NCBI GenBank assembly: GCA_024811115.1
Contig: JAKOGH010000806.1
Span: 124,001 to 188,000, forward strand
Length of the DNA stretch: 64,000 nucleotides
Origin: Terana coerulea
Taxonomy: Eukaryota > Basidiomycota > Agaricomycetes > Polyporales > Phanerochaetaceae
Direction: 5' to 3'
Shown here: in pieces, positions 24,397 to 37,918 of the stretch
Layout: each line of letters starts with the position of its first letter
How positions within the stretch are numbered: the first letter of the stretch is position 1
Translations under genes and position numbers: made by a program
Notes under the pieces: generated by a model
Told to the model about the DNA's origin: nothing
Databases searched by the model: none
What the model saw: the letters and a program-made list of their open reading frames with translations, nothing else

Positions 24397-24940
24397 ATTA
24401 GATAGTCGTTAGGTTCGTGAAAGGGTTCGTGAAAAGATATGAATTTGAGGTGGGTGTGGGTGTCGAGGAGATAGATCTGTGGGCCCTCCCTTGTTCCATC
24501 GCAGCGTGATTATATACACGTTTGGTGTGCGGAGCGCGATATGAGCTCTCCACACGCGCTCCGTCGAATATGCTTTTGGGTGTGCCAAGAACAGCAGCGG
24601 CAGGCACGTCATCATTGACCGTCATGCATACTTTCTCCATGGCCAACAATGCGGTGGAGAGTGTTCCTGGCATCCCGGAATGCACTATGCACTGTGGTCA
24701 ATCAGCACAGGTATTCAGAGAGGGTAGGTGGAGTACTCACTTGCATGTGGAGTAAACTAGCCTGGGCCGACCTGTTCATGTTAGCGCGCGTTGTGAACAC
24801 GGGAGTGGCGAGTGAAGAAAAAGTCGAGCATCACATCCGCGCAAAGTCGTATTCATAAACAGGGCGAACGATTAGACACATAGAAATAACGTATGTTCAA
24901 GAATCACAAATCGAAAAGAAAAAAGTTAAAACTGCCCCTC
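24397..24940. other. Intergenic, no gene seen
   Basis: 544 bp upstream of the small basic protein gene and downstream of the SQ/TQ protein gene. No convincing coding or repeat content. Confidence 0.45.
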
Positions 24941-27784
24941 CTACACACCTAGTCTTTGCATCTGCGACCAATCCATACCCATAAACTCCCGCACGGGTGA
25001 CCCGAACAGATCCTGCGTCGCGATCGAGCCTGCACCTGCGTCGTACTCAAAGTCGCTCGGCACACTGAGCGGCGTACCTGTCATCATCTCCACGTCCACG
25101 TCCTCCACGTCTCCTGCGAGCTTGCTGCGCATGAAGCGGAGCTTGCGCAGCATCGCCTGCGTCGGCTGCGAGTCCTCGTGCGCATCGAGGGGCGGCTGCG
25201 ACGCGCCGTCTAGCACGTGTTTGATCGACTTAGGAGAAGGGGCGGGTAGCGTGGCGGGGGTCGGGGTCGGCGACGGCGACGGCACGGGCGCGCCCTGGCT
25301 CTCGTCGTACTCCGCGACGGGCAGCGCGCTCACGAGCTGCGACTCCCGCACGGGGTCCTCGTCTGGCAATCCCGCGTCCTCGGGGTACTGCGTCGCGATG
25401 CGCCACTGCGAGGACTCGGGCTCCGTCTGCGAGCTGTCGTTCACCGTATCCTGCCCTCGGGCCGTTCCCGCCACCGGTGGGCCCATGGATGTGGGGGTTA
25501 AGAGCGGGGACCTGCCGTCGTATTGCGTCGGGATGCGCCACTGCGACGACTCGGGCTCAGTTTGCGAGCTGTCGTTCACGGTAGTCCCATCCGGCTCGTG
25601 CTGCGTCGGGATGCGCCACTGCGAGCTCTCCGGCTCCGTCTGCGAGCTATCCCACACCCCCTCGTCCTTCGCCCCCTCCCCCTTCCCTTCGCCTGACTCC
25701 TCCCTCTCGGCACATCCTCCTCGTCCCGCTGCGTCGGGATGTGCCAGCGCGGCGACTCGGGCTCCGTCTGCGAGCTCGCCTGGCTGTCCGCGCGCTGCGT
25801 CTCGATGTGCCACCGCGGGCTCTCCGGCTCCGTCTGCGAGCTGTCGGACACGCCCTTCTCGGGGGAGACCGACGTGCCGAGGCCGCTGTCCGCCGCGGGG
25901 CTCCGGCCGTAGGTGGCTGGGCTCCTGCGCCTCGTCGTAGGCGTCTTTGGCGGTGTGCCCGAGGTGGGGAACAAACTGTTCCAAGACGTCGTGGCGGCGA
26001 TGTCGCGGTTGGAGGTAGTGTGACCTGCTGAGTCAGTGTGGGCCGCTTGACCGGGTAGGTCGGGAACGACGCGTTGCCGTTTGGGCGTCGACGGTGGCTC
26101 GTCGGTCGCAGCTAGCGAGGCAGGCAGGCCCCGCTTGAGCGGTAGGGCCGACGACTCTTCTTCCCGTGCCGGACTCAACAGAGCCAAGCCAGATTGCCTT
26201 CGCCTTGGAGATGGCGTCGTGCGCGAGCTGCTCGTGTATGTAAGTGACGTGGTTACATCAGAGCATAGGCAAACTATACGTACCATTTGCTGATACTGCG
26301 GGGGACTCAAAAATCGTCCCTGGAACAAAGTTTACGGAGCTGGTAGGAAGGACCAGTTCTCTCTCTCCTGGTTGAGATTCAGGCACAATCTCCTCGCTTT
26401 GCGAAGCAGAGGCTGTATGAGGACGTCAGCATTGGTGCTATCGCACAAAGACTCTCCAGGTGCGCACTGTGAGGGGTGTGAAGGGCATTGCCTGTAAAAC
26501 CGACATCGGACGGCAAAACCAGCTCCTCTTCATAACACTGCGATCCCGGCACAATGGTTCCCTGACTTTCTGTCCGCGGGAATACCAGGTGAAGCGGGCA
26601 CTTTGAAATCGGCTCGTGCTTTAGAAGGGGAGTCAGAGAGCATGTGTCGCCGCGAAGGACTCGAGAGTACGGGAACTTCGGGTACTTTGAACACATCATT
26701 CCCTTCATCCGCCGCTTGGGAAGGGGAGCCCTCGAGGAATGGGTTAGATACAAGGTCTTCGAGCAGCTGGGTCTGAGATGACGGGACAATCGTTCCCTGA
26801 CTCTCTGTTCGCGGGAATACAGGTGAGGCAGGTACTTTGAAGTCGGCTCGTGCTTTAGCAGGGGAATTAGACAGCACGCGCGGCCGCGAAGGGCTCGAGA
26901 GGACGGGAACTTCGGGTACTTTGAGCACATTGCCCCCTTGTCCTCCCGCTTGCGCAGGGGAGTCCTCGAAGAACGGGTTGGATACAAAGTCTTCGAGGAG
27001 CTGGGTCTGCGACGATGGGACAACCTCTTGCGAGTGGCTCAAAGTGTCACCGGCGCCAAGAAGGCGGGGAGACGAGGGGGCACGGAGTGGCGAGGAGGGC
27101 GCAACTCTCGCTTTTGCCTTCGCCATGGCGAGCCGCGGCAGAGTCTGCGGTGTGGGCAGCGGCGCAGGCTGCGCGGCAGGACGCAGGGCGAGGGGTGTTG
27201 ACGCAGAAGCGTGCTTGGGAAGCTTGATAGATGTGGATGGACTGAGTGGGTTGGGTCGCTGCACTGGCTTATGAGTCGGCGTAGGCGTAGGTGTGGCGTG
27301 CGCTCTTGCGCCACGTCGGGGCTTAGGCTGTGTGAGGGGAGTGTGCAAGCCGTGAGTGGGTCTGCGAGTGCGCGACGAGACAGGCGAGTCCGTCAAGTCT
27401 ATGACCTCCGTGTCTTTGTTTTCGCCATTGTGCGATGAAGAGCTTTCAGCTTTGCTCGAGCTTGCTCGTGGCGTGTCTTTGTCCTGGGTGACATCGACGG
27501 TTGTGATATTCGTTTCGGAACTCAACGCTTTCAGCCCTCGCCTCCGTTTCTTCGACGGGGTGGTTGGCGGCGATTGTTCCGGGAGCTCGTTTTCCTTCGG
27601 CTTGCCCTTCCCCTTCGCCTGTTCGAAAATCAATGCGTCATCTCTCGGAGTGGCGGCCGCTGCACGTTTCTGCTTCTGCCTCTGCGACTGTCTTTGCTGC
27701 GAGCCCAGCCCACCGCCCCAGAGAGAGGTTAGCGTAGGCTGCACAAAGCACCTTTGGTTGCGCTGTCTGCTTGTCCTTACGCAT
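24941..27784 (-). CDS. SQ/TQ-rich repeat nuclear protein, unknown function
   Basis: Long, disordered, basic-acidic protein built of repeats. The N-terminal half has a SUMO-interaction-like VIDLTDSP and two long repeats starting SSQTQLLEDFVSNPF and running through KVPEVPVLSSPSR to DFKVPASP. The C-terminal half has five copies of a 16-residue unit, SSQTEPES-(P/S)(R/Q)W(H/R)I-TQ, each with SQ and TQ sites. Clustered SQ/TQ sites are typical of ATM/ATR (Mec1/Tel1) checkpoint substrates; that role is inference. The start is uncertain: PTLTSLWGGG follows a CAG that may be a splice acceptor, and the nearest ATG is at 27784. Frame breaks at about 26586 (extra G) and about 25700. Divergent from dUTPase, 216 bp apart. 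Confidence 0.6.
25385..25855 (-). repeat. Five-copy SSQTEPES coding repeat
   Basis: Five in-gene copies of about 48 bp encode SSQTEPESPRWHIETQ and variants (WHIPTQ, WRIPTQ twice, WRIATQ), spaced irregularly by linkers. The last three copies use SQW in place of PRW, indicating stepwise amplification. Confidence 0.8.
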
Positions 27785-28000
27785 CGTACGGGACGAAGAA
27801 GTGGAGAGTGAGAGAGCGATGCGAGCTAAATGAGAGTGGTGGCGCCCGCGAGACGCTGTGTGTGCGGCAGGTGACCGTGTTCGCACTCCGCCTGATGCCC
27901 GCGCGCGGAGCTGACGCGCTTTTGGCGCCCCGCATAAGTTGTCGCGACGCGTCGCGGGCCTCTGCTCTGCTCCAAGTACTCCCACTCACACCTGTCTCCG

Positions 28001-28692
28001 ATGGCCGACCAGCACCTCAACGAGCCCGAGTCCAAGAAGCGCAAGATGACGCCGCAGCTAGACGAGGACAAGGCTGAGCTCGCCCCCGTTTCGAGCCTGC
28101 TCGTCAAGAAACACTCGGACAAGGCCACGCTACCTACCCGCGGCTCCGCGTTGGCGGCGGGGTATGACCTCTACAGGTATGTTGTACGTGTTTTTAGGAG
28201 CTTGATCTGCATCTCCAACGCGGAATACAGTGCAGAAAAGAAGACGGTACCAGCGCACGGAAAGGCCCTCATCAACACACAAATATCTATCGCAGTTCCC
28301 GCAGGGACGTATGGTCGTATTGCGCCGCGTAGTGGACTTGGTATGTTGCAAACGCTATGATAGAAGCGTATCAGCTGACACATTATTTCGTAGCCTGGAA
28401 GTTCATGATAGACACGGGCGCGGGAGTCATCGATGCAGACTACCGGGGCATCGTCAATGTTCTGCTTTACAACCTCTCAGACAAAGACTTTGAAGGTGAG
28501 TATTATCGAACACTAGCCGCAATAATATTATATCGATTTCTTTTTCCGTTCCTAGTCGAGGAGGGCGATCGCGTTGCCCAGCTCATCATCGAGCGCATTT
28601 ACACCCCCGTGATTCTGGAGGTGCAGGACCTCGACGAAACCCTGCGCGGCGCTGGGGGCTTCGGGTCTACCGGAGGACACGGTGCACTATGA
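28001..28692 (+). CDS. DUT1: dUTP diphosphatase (dUTPase)
   Basis: Hydrolyses dUTP to dUMP and pyrophosphate, keeping uracil out of DNA and feeding dTMP synthesis. Exons 28001-28176, 28231-28340, 28394-28495 and 28556-28692. All five trimeric dUTPase motifs are present in order: [34 protein letters not shown] (catalytic Asp), [14 protein letters not shown], and the P-loop-like tail [13 protein letters not shown]. The N-terminus has a likely nuclear signal (ESKKRKM). The frame is clean and length (about 175 residues) is normal. One of the best-supported genes here. Confidence 0.96.
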
Positions 28693-29179
28693 TTCATGTG
28701 TACATCCATTGGCTATTGTCTGGTTTCTCTTGCTACGCCCTCCAGCTTTGTACTTGTTGTCGTAGATTTGCTGTCGTAACAATGTTGCCAATTTACTAGT
28801 TCCGCTAATAGTGATCTAACTAGTGCGACCATCGGTGCGCACCGTAATTGCACTCGGATGCAAACTCGGGTGAGTCGGGTGGGTTCGCGAGTGCTTGACC
28901 TGATAGACATTGAAACCTTCCGAGTCTCAGAATCTTGCTCCCAGGGCTCGGAGAACAACGGATAAGCACACCGTGGGGCCTGGGCGGCCCATTCGTGCTT
29001 TGCGAAATGTAGGACTAACGATAGGGTCCATCGAGTGGCCATTGGTTGGTATTCATTGGTTTAAGTTATGCCAAGCATCTTCCGAAACCCAATAGCTAGA
29101 TGTACTAGAGTTGTCTCATTGGTGAGCTTTTCGAAGACCTGCACAGTTTGAGACGCACCATACAAACAAGAATCACAGG
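28693..29179. other. Intergenic between convergent genes
   Basis: 487 bp after dUTPase; 3' flanks only. No gene or repeat seen. Confidence 0.5.
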
Positions 29180-29909
29180 CTATATGTGAATGAACGGGTC
29201 TGGGAACATATGATGTAAGTCATCTGAGGGCAATACAGAGCCCGTAACAATTACACGGAATAGGCACAGCCGTGTCCATTCCACGATATCGTCAGGGTCC
29301 TGGCAAGGGAGCCCGGGGGCCGAAGGAAGTTTGGGGGCGAGCTCCTTCGCCTGCGCGGTCTGCCTGCGCATGCGATGCTCGTGCAGCCGTATGGAGAACA
29401 TGTCGCGGTGCAGCGCATACCGTTCATGGGACGGCTGGGGCGTGCTATGGGGTCGAGGACGGCGCAGGCGACGGTGTCGTGGCTTTCTTCGCCGTCTTTC
29501 CCGTCTTTCCCTCCTTATCCTCCTTCGCTTTCTCATCTTTAGCCTCCTTGTCCTTCTCTTTCTCCTTCTCCTGTTCCTTTGCCTTCTCTTGCTTCCGCGC
29601 CTGGCGCTCTTCCCAGTCCGCTTTCACCTTCGCGACCTCCTCCGGGCTGAGGCCCATCTTCTTCGCGCCCTGTGCGCCGTTGTCGTCGCCGAGCTTGCTC
29701 GCGAAGCCAGGGTCGGCGAGGTGCGTGTCGCACACGTACAGGAAGTCGACCGTGTTGAGCGTCGCGAGCACGGTCACGGTGGGCTTGTGGCAGACTGAGC
29801 ACGCCCGGGGCGTCCCTGCGGTCTGCGAGTGGAAAATGCGTCGGGGCGGTCAGGTGTACGGCAGCGTGTAGATACCCACCCTCTTGTAATAGAGATTCGT
29901 GAACGACAT
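29180..29909 (-). CDS. Vps4-associated protein 1 (Vfa1)-like
   Basis: Fungal Vfa1 binds the ESCRT ATPase Vps4 through its C-terminal helix and acts at endosomes (family knowledge). Exon 1 gives MSFTNLYYKR. Exon 2 carries a small zinc site (ACSVCHKPTV and FLYVCDTHLADPGF), then a lysine- and glutamate-rich coiled coil (EERQARKQEKAKEQEKEKEK). The frame then stops at 29445, but the adjacent frame continues with ALHRDMFSIRLHEHRMRRQ and AQAKELAPKLPSAPG, which looks like the Vps4-binding C-terminal helix. I therefore infer a one-base break near 29447; the end at 29180 follows that second frame and is approximate. Divergent from the alcohol dehydrogenase, about 220 bp apart. Confidence 0.7.
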
Positions 29910-30060
29910 CGCCCGGGGTGTCAGCTGGCAGGGGCGTGGCACCGGGTCGCGGTGGGAGGGAGCCAAAGCGTGCGCGTCCAAATGGGGTCATCGCTCCTGG
30001 GCAGAACTGATCTCACCGATTGGTTTGCTGAGCGAGCGGAATGCGGAATCTCAAGCTTAA

Positions 30061-32103
<2,043 letters not shown>

Positions 32104-32341
32104 GCGCCCTAGATTTACAGTGCGAGAAGCCTCGGACACTGCTGAAGACCAAGATGTAGCAATCGGAAATCCAAATGTAGCTGTAGCACAGAAACCAATT
32201 GAATATGTTTCGAGGTTCGCATGCGCACACATCCCGCAACTGTTTTACGACATGGCATCGCATTATCTACGACGGGTAAGATAGACAAGTACACGTAGCA
32301 TGTAAGCATACAATCCCACGAAGCAATGCATGTTATTTAAA

Positions 32342-34067
32342 TCAAGCACCGACGCCACGGCTCACAAGTGCGCGGGGCACCTGCTGACCGACGATGGCCC
32401 ACCACAACCTCGCCAGCGCATCCAGCACAGACTTGCGCCGGTCCCCGCTGCGCCGCCACGTCGCCCGCGCCAGCGCCAGCAGGCCGAGCAGGAACGAGAT
32501 GTCGAGCACGAGCCGGCGCACGACGACCAGCGTGGGCGACCGGCTGTCGCTGTACCGCACGAACGCCGCCAGCCCGCGGACGCGCGCGAGGACGGCCTGC
32601 AGCGGGTTGAGCACGAGCGCCCACATGCCCATCTCCTCGAACGTGAACGGCGCGCGGGCGCCGCCGGCGGGCTCAGGCTCGCGCCGCGGCCCGCCCGCCA
32701 GCGTGGCGGCGAGGCGCCGCCGACGGGGCTGACGAGCGACGACGACGAGCGGAGGCGCGCGGCCTCGAGCGAGTCGAGGCGTTCGGTGAGCGCGGCGAGG
32801 TGCGTCTGCACGCCCTCGAGCGCGCGCTCCAGCGCGACGGTGCGCGACGGGAGGCTGCTCTGCAGCGCGTACGGCCGCACGGAGTGTTCGGGCTGCTGGC
32901 TCGGGCTTCGGTACGGTGGCTGCGGGAAGCGGTCGGGGGAGGGCACGACCTCGCCGCGTGAGTACTGCAAGGGGTTGCTAGGGTGCGAGAAGTTGGTCGT
33001 GGGATACGATGAAGGGTGGTCTGAGTAGGCGGATGCTGTCTCGTACCGTGGCATAGGCTGCTGTGGAGGGACGCTCATGCTCCCCGGCGGCGGCGACATG
33101 AGCACGGATGCCATAGGGGTGCGGTATCGCCGTGAAGACATCGAAGACTGGGGTCGATGGGCTTGTGCATAAGGTGATACGGGTTGTTGTACAGGCGGGG
33201 GCACTTCATCCTCCATCTCGCTTTCGTTCTCTTCTCCAGACGTCCCTTCTTCGTGTTGCGGCTGGACGCCACGACGTGAGTATTTTTGAGGTGGGTACGA
33301 AGATCCAGCCTCCAGTTGAGAATTACGGCCGTACGGGGACTCTCCAGCAACATAGTGAGATCCAGAAGGTCCGGCATGCGATGAACCAGAACTAGATGAG
33401 CTTGAGGAGCGGGATCTAGAGAATGAACCTGTAGCGCGATTATAGCAAACCGAGTACAGCGAGTTGTGAGAGTACTGACCACTCATTACTAGAGGTGCGG
33501 TTTCAGCTTCGTACGACTCAAGCTCTCGTACGTAGTCCATTGCAGCGGTTTTGTCGGAATATCTTCGCAATACCTAACAAAGTTTACAACTGGAGTTATT
33601 CAGGGTATGAACATGTCCATACCTTCAGCAACGCCTCCACATACATCCATTTGGCTTGAACCTGGTCCAAATCTTGATGTTTAGCCCAAGCATCCCTAGA
33701 ACGTTGAACATGGCATTCAGCATGTGATTTCCCGTGCAATAGTGTAAACTGACCACTTCGCCCTCTGCAACATCTCCCACATCCCTGGGCGAGGCCCTTG
33801 AGCATTGCCAATAGTTGCTATATAGTTGAGAGACGAGTTCAATGGTCGGCATACGCGTCACGGGACGGCAAAGGTCACCTTGCTTGAACAAGCTGGTGTG
33901 GTGTCACAATAATGAGTGAGGCGTTGAACACGCGATGTTTAGCATGCGCACCTGTACATCGTTAGCTTATCCTCATAGCCCGTCTGTATAGGACCCGTCT
34001 TGGGCAAGTTCTGGACTATCTCCACTGCACGGTTGAACTGAGCGTCGATAGCACTGTGGGGGTCCAT
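32342..34067 (-). CDS. Acyl-CoA-binding protein with C-terminal membrane anchor (Atg37/ACBD5-like)
   Basis: The N-terminal ACB domain binds long-chain acyl-CoA. It spans several exons: FNRAVEIVQNLPKTGPIQTG, YEDKLTMYSLFKQATIGN, GPRPGMWEMLQRAKWDAW, then DKTAAMDYVRELESY. A long serine/proline-rich linker follows, a coiled coil (ERALEGVQTHLAALTERLDS), and a hydrophobic anchor RLVLDISFLLGLLALARATW near the C-terminus. ACB plus C-terminal anchor is the layout of Atg37/ACBD5, a peroxisomal protein of pexophagy and VLCFA handling; that role is inferred from architecture. A frame break lies between about 32655 and 32740: the anchor is in a different frame from the coiled coil. Start ATG at 34067 gives MDPHSAIDAQF, directly at the domain. 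Confidence 0.8.
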
Positions 34068-34535
34068 GATCGCTGGTTCTATGGGTGTCGCACGGCTTCA
34101 AATCCTTAGCGAAACCTTCAAAGGGTGCACGCGACCACCGCAGGGTCGTGGACGAGAAAGGTGGAGGGATTAGGGGGTCGCCTAGCTCGTGTGCGGTGAT
34201 GACGGCGAGGCGGAGGTAACTGCCAATGCCGCATCCCAGACGCAATGAGCAACTTTTCTCACAAAGGCAGCTGACTCCCACGCTCATAAGTAGTATGTTC
34301 TGAAAGCACAACGAAGTTCGAGGCGAAAGCGAAAGCAAGAAAATATTACATCGAGGGAACTCGTATTTTATCAGGTGAGGAAGACGAACGATGGCAGGAG
34401 GATTGGCATGGTGAATTCCACGACCCAACATGGGCAGCACCCGAAGATCCCTTCTATTCCAGCCGACGTTCTTGCCTGACTGGAACTATCGAGCGTGAAT
34501 AAGGAAAGAATATGCAAACATATTCACATTCATAT
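34068..34535. other. Intergenic, no supported gene
   Basis: 468 bp upstream of the acyl-CoA-binding gene. The open minus-strand frame here runs into the ACB exon out of frame and has no family features. Confidence 0.45.
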
Positions 34536-34980
34536 TCATGATGACGATGGCATAGAGGTAGCAGACTGTGGCTTTCCTCGAGACGCGCCTATCCTCCAGG
34601 TGTACTTCAGACCCGCTGGAATTTGCTCTTCCTTGTTGGCTGACGGCGCGCCCTGCAAACAGGAAGCCATATCAGAACGCAACTTCACGAGTTTTCGAAG
34701 GGAGCATTGGATCTCGGGGTGAACACGTACCGCTCCAAACAAGCTTCCCCCAAGCCTTGCCATGCTGACCCTCCAGCTTCAGCTTCGTCCGTGTAACCTC
34801 CCAATAGCAGTTATCCAATCCCTTCATGCTCCACCTTGTCTGGTGCACGCGTTGCCCAACTCCATCCTGTGGATAACGACTAAGTACTGAGTAAAGCGTT
34901 CCGGCTTTTGAGGATAGTGAAGGCGGGAGGTCCGCTGGAAGGAGCGTCTTGAGCGCGGCAGCTACTTTTTGGGCCGCCAT
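34536..34980 (-). CDS. Mitochondrial small ribosomal subunit protein, mS34-like
   Basis: Two exons, about 130 residues. MAAQKVAAALKTLLPADLPP, then SVLSRYPQDGVGQRVHQTRW, YWEVTRTKLKLEGQHGKAWG and KLVWSGAPSANKEEQIPAGL, ending in KYTWRIGAS. The YW-V-R-KL-GKHGKAWG-L-W-G pattern resembles the MRP-S34 family of mitoribosomal proteins; I make the match by memory only. Frame and the single GT-AG intron are clean. It is divergent from the mitochondrial GatC gene (204 bp apart), which fits a mitochondrial translation role. Confidence 0.6.
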
Positions 34981-35184
34981 TACAAAGTCGCCAGCTACGC
35001 GTGTAGTTTAGCAAGGGGTGTGTGGAAGGTAAAGAGAACAGTGGTAGACCAGGCGTTGGCTATTGGCCGCTGGTTGAGATGACCGTGACGGTAGGAAGAA
35101 GGCAGTCGGCGCCTACGAACACCGCCATATTCAGTCTTCGCCGCCACTGCGGCGGTCATCATCTGCAACTCGCCTCCGTCTTTC

Positions 35185-35743
35185 ATGTTCTCCGTCTCAC
35201 GATGCTGCTCTGGACCAGGCAGAGCCCTCGCGCCCAAAATTGCTCGTGCTAGCGTACGGGCGAACTCTTCTCTATCTCCAAATAAGCTGGCGGTCGAGAC
35301 CGATTCATGTGGAATTCCTCTTAAACCCACCTGGTCCGTTCATGAACTCCTTTCGTCCTACCCGAAGCCTACGATCACACCCACGACGTTGAAGAAGCTA
35401 CATACCCTCTCAGCACTCATTCCACCGGAGGCGGGCAGTCCGGAGCATGCAAGGCTCACTTCTGAGATGGAGGGCCTTGTGAAGCTTGTGGAGGCGGTTA
35501 AACTGGTGGACGTCGACCAGCTAGGGAGCCCCGGGGCATGCATCCGTACCTGATGGCAGAATATGGGCGGAGGGTACTGGGATTAGTTTAGCGAAACATG
35601 GCGAGGACCTCGCAACTCCACCAAACGAGAAAGGCGGACGGGAGTTGCTCAAGCATGCGGCTCGCACACACCACGACTGGTACGTCGTCGCCTCCGACAG
35701 GCGTCGAAGTAGTGCACCCTCCGGCGAACGTGAAGAAGCTTGA
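35185..35743 (+). CDS. gatC: Glutamyl-tRNA(Gln) amidotransferase subunit C, mitochondrial
   Basis: GatC holds GatA and GatB together in the enzyme that converts Glu-tRNA(Gln) to Gln-tRNA(Gln) in mitochondria. The N-terminus (MFSVSRCCSGPGRALAPKIA) looks like a mitochondrial presequence. Then TWSVHELLSSYPKPTITPTT, LKKLHTLSALIPPEAGS and EGLVKLVEAVKLVDVDQL. The frame stops soon after, but with one fewer G in the GGGG at 35533-35536 it continues as DGRIWAEGTG, GRELLKHAARTHHDWYVVAS and stops at 35741-35743. This is the expected GatC C-terminus, so I treat the break as an indel error. Single exon. Confidence 0.8.
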
Positions 35744-36640
35744 AACATACGGAGCGGCGATTTGGTTCTCGAGCGCGGGTCATGCGAGGTATTCGGCTTG
35801 TATTCGGGCTGCATGTGTTCGCGCTTCGGGTGACTACAGGTGCGCATTGGGCTTGGCACTGTATGTGGCGCGCGCACTCACGTTGTGCATAAGTAGATTA
35901 TCTAGCATGTCGCCGCTGGATATGCGGTTGTGCCCCTCGTCCACAAGCTCTGCCTGCCCGCCTTTCTTCGTTCATGTGGACCTTGTCGCCTTCCTTTCCG
36001 CTTGGCGACGAGGAATCGGCGTTCTCGCGATCACAAGGTTCTCGACATTCAGTGGGGAGCTGCATTCTGGAGCGACCTATCCTGCTGCATCCTCAGACTT
36101 GTTCCACTTTGACCTGCTCTCGTGATGTACTTGCACAGCGTTTGCCACTAGAGGCGATAAACAAACTTGTCTCCGCCCATTCTCGCTGTGTGCTACTGCA
36201 GCTACAGATGACTGTCAAACCTCAGGCGCAAGGAATATTGCGACCTATAGGCTGCAGCTCATGCACAATTCAACCCGACATGTACTGATTATAGGTTTGC
36301 ACTAGCCCACCTGCCAAGCAATCAGCTGTTGCTCCGCGTAAGTGGTATCCACGCTGCAACCGTCGTTATCGCTGACCTCGCCTTGTCGTCCACAGGTATA
36401 GACACTTCTTCCTAACTTCTCCACAAGCACCGTCATGCTGGCAGGCCACAAGATTGCCCCGCCGTGCTATCCCGTGCATGTGTGGTGGCTGTTCGGACCT
36501 GGATGCAGCCATCGTGTCGTCGGTCTTGGCCCATACTCCTCAATGCATAAATACTCGAGAATGGCGGTGAAGCTGCTCATCGACTCAGCTCGAACATCTT
36601 CACCTGGTCTTCCGGTTTCCCCTAGGCTTTAACGTCCAAG
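35744..36640. other. Long region without a supported gene
   Basis: 897 bp between GatC and the M43 protease. Several overlapping + strand frames occur (35598-36288), but none shows a family motif or a convincing exon chain. The last 100 bp hold a CATAAATA motif (36546-36553) that suits the protease promoter. Confidence 0.45.
36546..36553 (+). promoter_or_regulatory. TATA-like element of the M43 protease gene
   Basis: CATAAATA about 90 bp before the ATG at 36641. Positional inference. Confidence 0.4.
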
Positions 36641-37665
36641 ATGTTGTTCTCTGTCGTCAGCGCGTTCCTCCTCGGCGCGTCCTACGTCGTCGCCGGCCCC
36701 GTCAACGGCACCTTCATTGGCAGGTACGTCTGTTGGTTGCGTATCCTACGAGTAGCTCTCAAAAGGATGTCATTTCCGCAGGGCTTGTGCTTCTCACCCC
36801 TCGGATGAGAAGGTCCTCGCGTATGAGGCGCACTTCGCCGCGCACAAGGACTCGAAGCTCGTCGCCGCCGCGTCCACGGCTATCCCCGTATACTTCCACG
36901 TCGTCAGCAAGGACTCGACGACCGCCGGAGGCAACGTCCCCGACTCGCAGATCGCGAGCCAGATCACCGTCCTCAACCAGGACTACTCCGGCTCGGGCCT
37001 CACCTTCACGCTCGCCAGCACCACTCCGCACCGTCAACGCGAACTGGTTCAACACGGTCGGCCCCGACTCGTCGCTGCAGACGACGATGAAGAACCAGCT
37101 CCGCACGGGCGGCTCCAACGCGCTGAACGTGTACACCGTCGGCTTCGTCAGCGGCAGCGGCGCAGGCCTCCTCGGCTACTCGACATTCCCCAGCGACTAC
37201 TCGAGCAGCCCCAAGGACGACGGCGTCGTGATGCTGTTCTCCAGCGTCCCTGGTGGTTCCACCGCCAACTACAACCTTGGCCGGGTGCGTAGCTTCCGTA
37301 CCCACTCATCTCCAGTGTACTGAAGAGTATCCCTCGTAGACCCTGACCCACGAGGCTGGACACTGGGTTGGGCTGTACCACACCTTCCAGGGCGGCTGCT
37401 CCGGCACCGGCGACTCGGTCTCTGACACCCCTGCTGAGGCATCCTCTGCCTCCGGATGCCCCACTGGCCGTGACACCTGCACGAGCGCGGGTGTCGACCC
37501 CATCCACAACTACATGGACTACAGCTACGATAGGTACGCTCACATGCGTCAGATAACAGGGCTGAAGCTAATGTCCATTCGAACAGCTGCATGAACCAGT
37601 TCACCGCCGGCCAGATCACCCGCCTGAAGTCCCAGATGAAGACCTACCGTGGTATCTCTTTCTAA
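36641..37665 (+). CDS. Secreted zinc metalloprotease, family M43
   Basis: Extracellular protease of the pappalysin/cytophagalysin-like fungal MEP1 group. Signal peptide [20 protein letters not shown]. The catalytic domain has [36 protein letters not shown], then the zinc site [13 protein letters not shown] (HExxHxxGxxH), cysteine pairs [16 protein letters not shown] and [16 protein letters not shown], and the Met-turn [10 protein letters not shown]. It ends [12 protein letters not shown]. Three introns. One extra C at about 37026 (CTCCGC for CTCGC) shifts TLASTT out of frame with RTVNANWFN; both sides are canonical, so this is probably an indel error. Confidence 0.88.
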
Positions 37666-37918
37666 GCGTTAAGGGTCTAAGGACAAAGCTATGCATTGGG
37701 TGAGCATACCTAGGGATGTTATCGATGTACCAGTCAGAAATACAACAAATCTGCGATAATACGTGCTTGATGCAAGTCAGTGATGATCAGTTTATACAAC
37801 ATGGCTACGCATCGAAAATTACAGGGTATAGAATATTGTCGCTGAAGCGTGCAAACGTAATTTTGAACTTCATAAGTTGACTGTCCAGAATCACAAAGAT
37901 GACCCAAGACGTCGCATT

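Noticed and set aside
25385..25855. Regularly repeated 48 bp units resembling a CRISPR-like array
   Set aside because: They are in-frame coding repeats of an eukaryotic protein with variable spacing; CRISPR arrays are not expected here.
25122..25940. Plus-strand open frame of about 270 codons
   Set aside because: Antisense of the SQ/TQ repeat gene; repetition comes from the coding strand.
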